From positions 27,244,258 through 27,308,257 of the forward strand of contig NC_081541.1 in NCBI RefSeq assembly GCF_901000735.1: 64,000 bases of DNA, written 5' to 3'. The translations under genes were made by a program, and so were the position numbers. The notes beneath the pieces are model-generated. The model saw only the letters and a program-made list of their open reading frames with translations. It did no database searches and was not told the origin of the DNA. The stretch is from Corylus avellana. Lineage: Eukaryota; Streptophyta; Magnoliopsida; Fagales; Betulaceae. Shown here one piece after another: positions 57,165-64,000 of the stretch (positions are counted from its first letter, which is position 1; the number at the start of each line of letters is the position of its first letter).

Positions 57165-58320
57165 TCATGGCTTCAAACGAAACCACTGGTACCGACCCTC
57201 CAAGGGCACATCCTTCACAATGTCATAGTTGTACCTGAAGGAAAAGGGTAAAGTTTGTTAGTCAGTTAGGGTTCGATTCCCCATCCGCTAAAATGCGCAA
57301 GTAGAGCGTAACCGCTTATCCTGCGCACTCTTACATACACGCGCGCACAGAAACAGTACTCACTTCTCGGCGAACCGCTTTTGCTCGTACTTCTCAGCCT
57401 TCGCGAAGAACTCCTCGATCTCCGCCTTAGGTGGAGTCTGCGCCGCCGGAGGCTTCGTCGCCAGCGAGTCCATTTCGTCTGAGTCTTCGCAGAGCTCGCT
57501 CGACGTCGTCGTCACTGTGCTGAGTAGAAGAAGAACATGAAAGAAACGAATTCCGTCACGAAATGTTTCGTTTTGAATTCGAACAATTTGAGAGAGAGAG
57601 AGAGAGAGGAATTGAAATAAACCTGAATTTTCTGTTGATATACGTTGAGTCTACGGTTTCGAAACTCTTGGCCTGCAATGGTACGTTCAAGAAGCGTGAA
57701 TAAATTTGAAATTTAAAGTGTTACTATTTATTACGAGCAATTAAAGTCGGTGGAACCGAAAATTGCGAAGGAAACCAGTGAAACCCCGTTTGGTTGCTGA
57801 GAAAATAAAGGAAAAGGAATGTAAACAAGAAATTCTACTCAACTAAGCCTAAATTGACCAATTTCAATTGCTTGTGTGAAGCTCGTCATTTTTCTTGGTA
57901 GAAAAAGCAAAAAAAGAAAAAGAAAAAGAGAGCTCAAAGCTTAGTTTTCTTTCATTTTCCCCCGTTTTCTCAGCAAACACACACGGAGTAACAGAAACAA
58001 ATTCAAACCGAATTGAACTACTCTAAATTGAGAAATTCGAATTCGAAATTCACCTCCAGATCTAAGAGCCTCAAGTTGTCCCTCACGACCTCGCTCGACT
58101 CATTGCTGGAGCAACAAGACGCCGGGAACTGGTCCGTACAAAAGCTCGAGCACAAGTCACCGGCGTTCATTCCGCCGGAATCCATGCACAAACTCTGGTT
58201 CTCTAGGTCGACATTCGACGAAGCCAAACCAACAACTCTCCTCCTCTTGGACACCCCCGCGCCTGCGCTTGAGCCCTCCACCACGGCATTCCGCTTACAG
58301 TTTCTCACACTATCCTCCAT
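57165..58320 (-). CDS. KRP: Cyclin-dependent kinase inhibitor, Kip-related protein (KRP/ICK)
   Basis: Four exons on the minus strand: 58054-58320 (ATG), 57623-57672, 57364-57519 and 57165-57234 (TGA). They give 180 residues, in frame at all junctions. The start is the only ATG; the frame runs further upstream only by non-ATG codons. The diagnostic C-terminus (about residues 135-180) holds EIEEFFAKAEKYEQKRFAEK followed by YNYDIVKDVPLEGRYQWFRLKP, the region that binds CDKA and D-type cyclins in known KRPs. The N-terminal half is low in order, with a basic KRRR (residues 25-28) that may serve nuclear import. Function: nuclear brake on the cell cycle, inferred from the family. Which of the plant KRP subclasses it belongs to was not settled. 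A TATA-like word and a (GA)n 5' UTR lie upstream. Confidence 0.95.
57590..57609 (+). repeat. (GA)n microsatellite in a KRP intron
   Basis: About ten GA units between KRP exons 2 and 3. Confidence 0.85.
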
Positions 58321-58326
58321 TAATTG

Positions 58327-58336
<10 letters not shown>

Positions 58337-58359
<23 letters not shown>
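58337..58359 (-). repeat. (GA)n run in the KRP 5' leader
   Basis: GAGAGA on the transcribed strand within the expected 5' UTR. Such runs are common in plant leaders. Confidence 0.8.
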
Positions 58360-58451
58360 ACTTTTACCAGCACTATTCTTTTTCCTATTCCTTCTGGTTT
58401 TGCTATTTTTGGGTGGAGACTCTGGAGAGACTGGAGTGAGGGATCCGAGAG

Positions 58452-58460
58452 GATATTTAA
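58452..58460 (-). promoter_or_regulatory. TATA-like box of the KRP gene
   Basis: TTAAATATC on the minus strand, about 130 bp upstream of the ATG. It would place the transcription start near 58425. Assigned by position and sequence only. Confidence 0.4.
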
Positions 58461-58599
58461 GGGGCAGTGATGGACGGTTGAGATTTGAAGCTAAAAAGGG
58501 TGGTTTGTGTTTGTTAATTTTGTTACTGTTGGTGTGGTCCTGACTCGGCAATCGGTGACAAGACGACGCGAACGGGAGTGTGCTGCTGTCCACCACGAG

Positions 58600-59230
58600 A
58601 TTTGGGCGGTTGAGGGATCCCAGGTGCTTATTTACTACTGTTTACACTAGGGCGGTGTGTACAAAATCCGCCTCCATAACCGCCTTTAGCAGATGGTGAT
58701 TTGGAGAATGCTAGGAATTTTTTTGGTGTTCTTTTGATCTTAGTTAGATATAAATTATTTTCTAAAAACTGAATAAGAGAAATAAATGATCGAGAAATGT
58801 TATGAGTTAATAAATTTCTTATATTTGATCTATATTCTCCTACAAATTTAATAGATTAATTATTAAATTTGTTGAGTCTACTATTGACGGTCCACATAAG
58901 ATCACAAATTTAATGGTTAATTTGTAAGATAAGATTTGCCAAATAGTGAGAAAATATTCACCCTTGGCCCGTCCAATAAAGTTGTAAATGTGGATGCGAA
59001 TGTGATTATTGACAATAAATGCATTCGTGCATATGAGGTAATGAATATTTTAGACATATTTTAGTCTTTTGAACCTCTATTAGGACTTATTTTAAACAAC
59101 TTTAAAATTTTAACCCTTCTAAGTTCACCATTTTTGGGCTAGAACCTTGATGGAAATGTGTGGAGGGGGCTGTCGGTGTGTGTTTCGTAACAATGTGATA
59201 CTAAGTGAGGCGTAGAGGATTGTGATGCTT
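58600..59230. other. KRP upstream region, nothing else recognised
   Basis: Probable KRP promoter next to 58600, then AT-rich DNA without gene-like frames. Confidence 0.4.
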
Positions 59231-59362
59231 ACTTTTGTGGCGTGAACGGTTCAAGCCAGCAGATATATAAGGGAGTTTCTAGGTTTGAGATATTTTTCAT
59301 ATCAAACATCCTAGAAACTCCCATATATATCTGCCGGCTTCAACCATTCACGTCACAAAAGT
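59231..59362. repeat. Long near-perfect hairpin
   Basis: A left arm of about 60 bp ('acttttgtggcgtgaacgg..gggagtttctaggtttgagatat') and a right arm complementary over almost its whole length, with a loop of fewer than 10 bases. A handful of mismatches and one 2-base bulge. It could be a very small MITE or the source of a hairpin RNA. Confidence 0.7.
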
Positions 59363-60019
59363 ATATATATATATATATTAACCGCATTGTTTATCCTAAA
59401 ATTGTTATCCGTAATTCATATTTGCATATGGGGTTAATAATTTTTACTAATTGTTATTGGCATCCGCATAAATAGATAGCGGTTAGTTACAGTTAATAAC
59501 TGTCCAATTGTACAGCCCTACCGTCCACGGAGAGTGAATACCGCTACTCATCACCCACGGGCGAACAAATTTTTGGGTCTATTCTCATATACACATCCAC
59601 CTTATGTGTATGGGGTGTTTTACATAAACAATACAAAGTCATTCATTAATATTTTCTCACCAACCAATCACATAAACGGAAGCCCAACGAGCTAGAGTGA
59701 GAGAAAGTGTTTGAAATGTGTTCAAAACACGTTTCAAAATTATTATTCTTAGGGTTTCTTCGATGAAAGATTGATTGGTTTCAAAACGATCTATCAGTGC
59801 AATGTGGCACATTACGATCGATCGGTGTCAGCTTGCATGATTTTGGATAAGATCTTTCAACACACATACATGTGGGTTGAAGGTCCTATTTAAGGGCATA
59901 GGATAAATACTAATTAGGGTTTACAAACCCCATTTCACCAATTTTCTCAAAGACTCAACCCTATATATAGAGAGATAGAGAGAGGACCACCTTAGGACCT
60001 CCCAACTCGATCTTTGGCG

Positions 60020-60440
60020 TTTAGATCTTATTGTGGAGACTTTTGTAACCGAAATTGTGTTAGTTTCTCTCCTTCCTACAATCCCTACATCAGACTACGA
60101 CAGTGCATTGTCAGCTTCAACCTTCTTCCAATGGTTGTTGCTGGTTCCAAGTGGGGATTTAAATAGGTTTGCCTCAATTTGTTTCCATTTTACTTCTGTA
60201 ACCGCCTTGTGCGGCCCCTTAAAAGGACCGAGTCACTTGTTTGACTCATTTCCTACGCTCTGTAATTATTTTTGCACTGTTTTTGTTTGTTTTTGGTATG
60301 TTGTTAGAGAGTCCACCCCAGTTTTGTTTTTAGGATCACCTACTTCTTCTTCTGTTCAGATTAGGAAATGGGAAGGATCTTCCCCAGTAACTTTTTCCTT
60401 ATTCAATTTTTTTTTTTTTTTTAAGAAAAAAAAGCCTTGG
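60020..60440 (+). repeat. Non-LTR-like dispersed repeat, copy B
   Basis: Shares ordered blocks with 49710-50150 in the opposite orientation (CCGCCTTGTGCGGCCCC, 'gactcatttcctacgc', 'ttgcactg', 'ccccagtaac') before a T/A-rich end. It contains a 140-codon open frame that is explained by the repeat and is not reported as a gene. Confidence 0.55.
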
Positions 60441-61964
60441 AGGCCTTGCTGCTAAGGGCTCGGAGAGGCTTCCTCCCATCTTGAGGTATGGAGACTTAAC
60501 CTAGTCCTAATCCTTGTTATTATGCATGTTTTACACTGTAATTTACGTAGTTAATCATGATTAGTATTTAGTTGCTCCGGTACCTACTAGGGAAATTTAT
60601 AAGATATGATGTTGCTGAATTAATTTTAGTGAAATAAGGAATTGCGTAATCTCTTATAGTTGGATTAAGCGTAGAGTTAGATTTTCTGTTGAAATGATGG
60701 TGATTATAGAAAATCACAAGTTTAAGCGTGAGATTTTATGTGACCATGAGGTCTTGTGGAAACGATAGTGATTTCATAGCTAATATTCTAGTTAGGTAAA
60801 ACTTGTGCATGTGTTAGTTTGGTTGATCGTATGAAAAACTTCATTAACTCTTTTAACCCTTTAATTATTATTTTTGTAATCACTTTTTTAAAGTTCAATA
60901 ACTCTTAATTTAGTGTATTAAATTTTAAAAATTGTGCAATCTCTCATCTACCGTTAGGGTTTAGAGTTATATCAGACGGTAAAAGGTTGAAATGATCTTT
61001 ATACTCCTGTAAATTTTATAAAATTACAAAATTACCTTATTTTAAAAAATAAAAACAAAAACTTAAGTCTATTGACCCTCGGGTCACCGGGTGGGTCTGG
61101 TGGGACATTCCCTCTTTTTGTTTTATTTTATTTTATATTTTTTATTTAAAATTAGGGTATTTGGGAAATTTCTCACTCATCGGTAAAAAAATCCTAGCGG
61201 AGGGGTGAGGTTTCAAATTTTTTTAAAGTTTGATACATTAAATTGAGAGCTTTAAACTTTGAGCAGGTGATTATAAAAGTGATAAAAGTTCATGGGGATT
61301 AAATGAAATTTGTCATAATATATATATAAAAGGTTTTAAAATGGGAGAGAATTGAGGAGAGCTATGTAGAAAATAAAATTATGAACAAAATGTCCCTTCT
61401 TGAATTCTGAAAATTCTAATTTTGAGGGACTTTTCTAAACACATTTTATATGATTAAATGTAGGATTTAGGTGAGATGGGGAGGATCGCAACTTGTTGCC
61501 ACTTAGGTAAGTAAACACATTCTCGATACAAATGGAAAATACATTTTCTACTAAATTACATGCATTGAGGTAAGGTCGAGAAATCTTTTAACTTGTTTAT
61601 ATTTACATGTTTAAAATTATGCCTATTCTTTCCTTCCATATTCAATGTCATGTTCTTTTTTTAAGCCATGGTAAATAGACATGCTATGATTTTTAAAGAA
61701 ATGCCATGAACATAATTTTCATTATTCATGAAGTTGCACATGCCATGATTATGAACTCTTTGCATGTGCATCATGTTTAATATGTTTATTCCCTCGACAC
61801 CATTATTACATGACTATGACTGGTATTAGATCACATGACACGTATAATCCAACGGATAGCGGCCTTCTCCTTGAAAGATCTCACGGCAAGCTGATCTTTT
61901 AAGGCCAAAATATCGGGAGAATGATGGCCCCATTTCAAGTGAAATGGAGACATCTATTTAGGGT
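60441..61964. other. Intergenic, nothing recognised
   Basis: 60890-61290 carries half-arms of the 21925-type MITE ('caataactcttaatttagtgtatta', 'taccgttagggttt'). No gene-like frame. Confidence 0.35.
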
Positions 61965-62520
61965 CAATTTAGTTTACAGATTTGACCATTTTATTTTTAG
62001 GATTAGTTATTCATATAAGAATGACTAATTCCATTCACACATGAATAGTTATTCCTCTAAAAAATGAGAGGAATAACTATCATTTTATATGGATGGCTGG
62101 ACCTTGGGGTTGGCAGCGCCACCCCCGGAGTGCCTCGCGGTGGACCGGAGAGGCCCTCTAGGGGTGGCGCGGCCACCCACACTACCCCAAGGCCATCGGG
62201 GGTGGCCTTGGCCAACCCCAATCAGATTCTGGGGGTGGCGCGGCTGCCCCCGATGTGATCTAGCCACCCCGGAATCTCACAGGGGTGGCCCCACTAGGGG
62301 TGGTCACACCACCCCCAGGGCACCTCGGGGGTCCACCCCAAGGTGGTGCGACCACCCCCAGGTCATGCAGGGGATGGCCGGCCACCCCTGTAATTCTAGA
62401 TTTTTTTTTTTTTTTTTTTATAAAAGAAGGGTGCTGTTTTTGGTAATTTTGGTTCAATTTCCATTAAAATATATATGTTGTTACCTAACGGAATACTCAA
62501 TCTGTGAACCAAACGAGCCC
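61965..62520. mobile_element. Foldback element with a 300-bp GGGGTGGC-rich core
   Basis: The left 'tcaatttagtttacagatttgacc' is related to the complement of the right 'ctcaatctgtgaaccaaacgagc', giving weak outer arms. The core (62095-62395) is almost entirely alternating CCACCCC and GGGGTGGC words, strongly GC-rich against AT-rich flanks. It is open in several frames by composition only. Confidence 0.5.
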
Positions 62521-62523
62521 TTA

Positions 62524-62606
62524 TAGTGTATTTAGGGGGGGTTATAATTGTCTAAAATAATTTGTTCAAAAACTAAATGAATAACCATGCCCCCTTAAAT
62601 ACACTA
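62524..62606. repeat. Small hairpin
   Basis: TAGTGTATTTAGGGGG at the left and the near-complement CCCCCTTAAATACACTA at the right, followed inward by 'gttat' and 'ataac'. About 20-bp arms. Confidence 0.6.
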
Positions 62607-63644
62607 AATGGACCCTCTTCCATTTCAAGTGAAATGAAAAAAATCCATTTCCACAATATCGAACTTACAATTAATGGTCCTTCAAGACACGCCAGCCTAC
62701 ACAACTCAGCGTTCAATAAATGTGAAAATGACTTAAAGGATAAGCATAATTCAATAGATAGTATTTTGAAAAAGGAAATGAAGTTTTGAAATGATTTACA
62801 GCAAAAGGCCTTGATTATTCTCAGTGTTCTTCCTTTAAAAATTGATTTCTATCCATGTTATTTATCATCTTACAAATTGTTCACGAATCATGATTACTTT
62901 CCAAGAGGTATTACGAAATAATTATAGTATTACTTGTGACACAAATTTTCCTTCAATCTAATATTTATTATGTGATTTTGCCTTATGCTTTGTGTTTACT
63001 TATTACTGAGTTGTGAATATCAACTCTTTACCTGCCTGTAAACCTTGTTTATAGAAAGTAGAAACTGATGCACATGTCATGATATGCCTTTGAAAATTGA
63101 AAGTTATCATGAACAATTTGTAAGATAATAACCCCAGGTGGCACAAAAATCAACAAAAAGTCAAAAACATTAATGGTGTGTGAATCCTTAAAGTTGAGGC
63201 TCTAAATTCAAGACTAAACAAAGATAATTTGATGGTGTAAACTCCCTTAATAATTTCATAGAGATTAAAAGTGCATATTTATAATAGGAAAAATTTTATT
63301 TAACTACTTTAAATTTTTATAACTTTTACAATTATTTATTAATGTTCAAAATATCTTCAATTTAGTGTATCAAACTTTTAATTTTTTATAATGTCATATT
63401 CCTTTAAAATTTTCTGTTAAATTCTATTAAAATTCTCAAAATACTCATTTATATATATAATGCAAAGGTTTAGGCGTAGGTATTTTTGCAAATTCCGTTA
63501 AATCCTCACTCATGCTTAAATCTTTGCAATTTTTATTTTTATTTTTATTTTGACACCCTTCCTTAAGGATTTAAGGAAAAAAAAACTTAACAAATAGATA
63601 ATATTGCAAAAAATTGAAAGTTTAATATGTTAAATTGGGAATAG
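62607..63644. other. Intergenic, nothing recognised
   Basis: AT-rich. 63340-63640 resembles decayed arms of the 21925-type MITE ('tttagtgtatcaaactttt'). No gene-like frame. Confidence 0.35.
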
Positions 63645-63780
63645 GATCTTGTCCAGTTCATATTCGATTAGTTATATTAAAAGTGTATTTTTATTTTTTT
63701 ACTTTTTGATGAGACAAAAATACCTATCTAATATAACTAACTGAATATTATTCGGTCTAAATAAAATGGAGAGAATCAAT
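63645..63780. mobile_element. Small foldback MITE, family F copy 2
   Basis: 'cgattagttatattaaaagtgtattttta' mirrored as 'gacaaaaatacctatctaatataactaactg', with outer ends 'ggaataggatct' and 'ggagagaatc'. Same family as 53503-53648. Confidence 0.6.
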
Positions 63781-63922
63781 ATTAATTCGTTAAATTGAAA
63801 AATTTTTTAACTTTGAAGAGTAAATACAAAAGTGATAAAAATTCAATGGGATTACATGAATCGGTGGTATAATCATTCCTGAAATGGTGGGAAGATGGTA
63901 ACTGTCGTCATAAAGACTAACA

Positions 63923-64000
63923 TTACCATCTCTCAGACTCAGACTCTGAGCTCTGATTCTGAGAATCCCGCCAGTAAAAGTTTCCATCAACAGTGGGGAT
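63923..64000 (-). CDS. Possible last exon of an unidentified minus-strand gene
   Basis: At the right edge the minus strand reads in frame IPTVDGNFYWRDSQ, then a Ser/Glu run ESESERW and a TAA (63923-63925). The high-complexity start and acidic-serine tail look more like a protein C-terminus than repeat DNA. No family was recognised, and the upstream part lies outside the window. Confidence 0.3.
   Translation of the reverse strand: MPTVDGNFYWRDSQNQSSESESERW

Noticed and set aside
58321..58596. N-terminal extension of the KRP protein
   Set aside because: The frame is open upstream but has no ATG, and it crosses a TATA-like box and a (GA)n leader, so the start at 58320 is kept.
60033..60455. 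A 140-codon open frame on the plus strand
   Set aside because: It lies inside a dispersed repeat also present at 49710-50150 in opposite orientation, shows no family motif and ends in a poly-T/A tract.
62089..62526. Open frames in the GGGGTGGC-rich block
   Set aside because: Open only because of GC-rich low-complexity composition within a foldback element.

Overview
The window is nuclear DNA of a flowering plant, most likely a woody eudicot. Its genes are split by many introns with GT..AG borders, its intergenic DNA is AT-rich, and it is crowded with foldback (MITE-like) elements, Copia retrotransposons and short LTR or SINE remnants. No bacterial-style operon, CRISPR array, rRNA gene or convincing tRNA gene is visible. 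The species cannot be named from the sequence alone.

Layout. (1) 774-18720, plus strand: the 3' sixteen exons of an SDR-MDR fusion oxidoreductase (Arabidopsis NQR/At1g49670-like). Its first exon or exons lie left of the window. Its introns hold a Pack-MULE-like element, a SINE with target-site duplication, a tandem duplication and a complete but degenerate antisense Copia element (9865-15136). (2) 19566-23997 and 28098-32592, minus strand: two B3-domain transcription-factor genes in tandem, with the B3 domain cut into exons of identical size (163 and 207 bp). Their introns carry a TRIM-like element, a Gypsy-like LTR remnant and two short solo-LTR candidates. (3) 32.6-44.5 kb: a gene-free stretch packed with foldback elements, a three-copy MITE cluster and a very young, internally deleted Copia element (39621-42518). 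(4) 44588-48373, minus strand: a seven-exon DUF829/TMEM53-like alpha/beta-hydrolase gene. (5) 48.4-57.1 kb: gene-free, repeat-rich. (6) 57165-58320, minus strand: a four-exon KRP/ICK cyclin-dependent-kinase inhibitor gene. (7) 58.6-64 kb: repeats, a long near-perfect hairpin, and possibly the last exon of another minus-strand gene at the right edge.

The five real genes serve unrelated housekeeping or regulatory roles (redox metabolism, DNA binding, hydrolase-like, cell-cycle brake) and show no pathway link. The most notable signals are in the repeat fraction. Several foldback families have perfect 9-bp target duplications, which points to Mutator-type transposition. Several foldback elements with unrelated termini share a GC-rich core built from the word GGGGTGGC and its complement. 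All exon borders were placed by eye from reading frame, splice consensus and protein-family continuity. Every gene model listed keeps frame through all its junctions.
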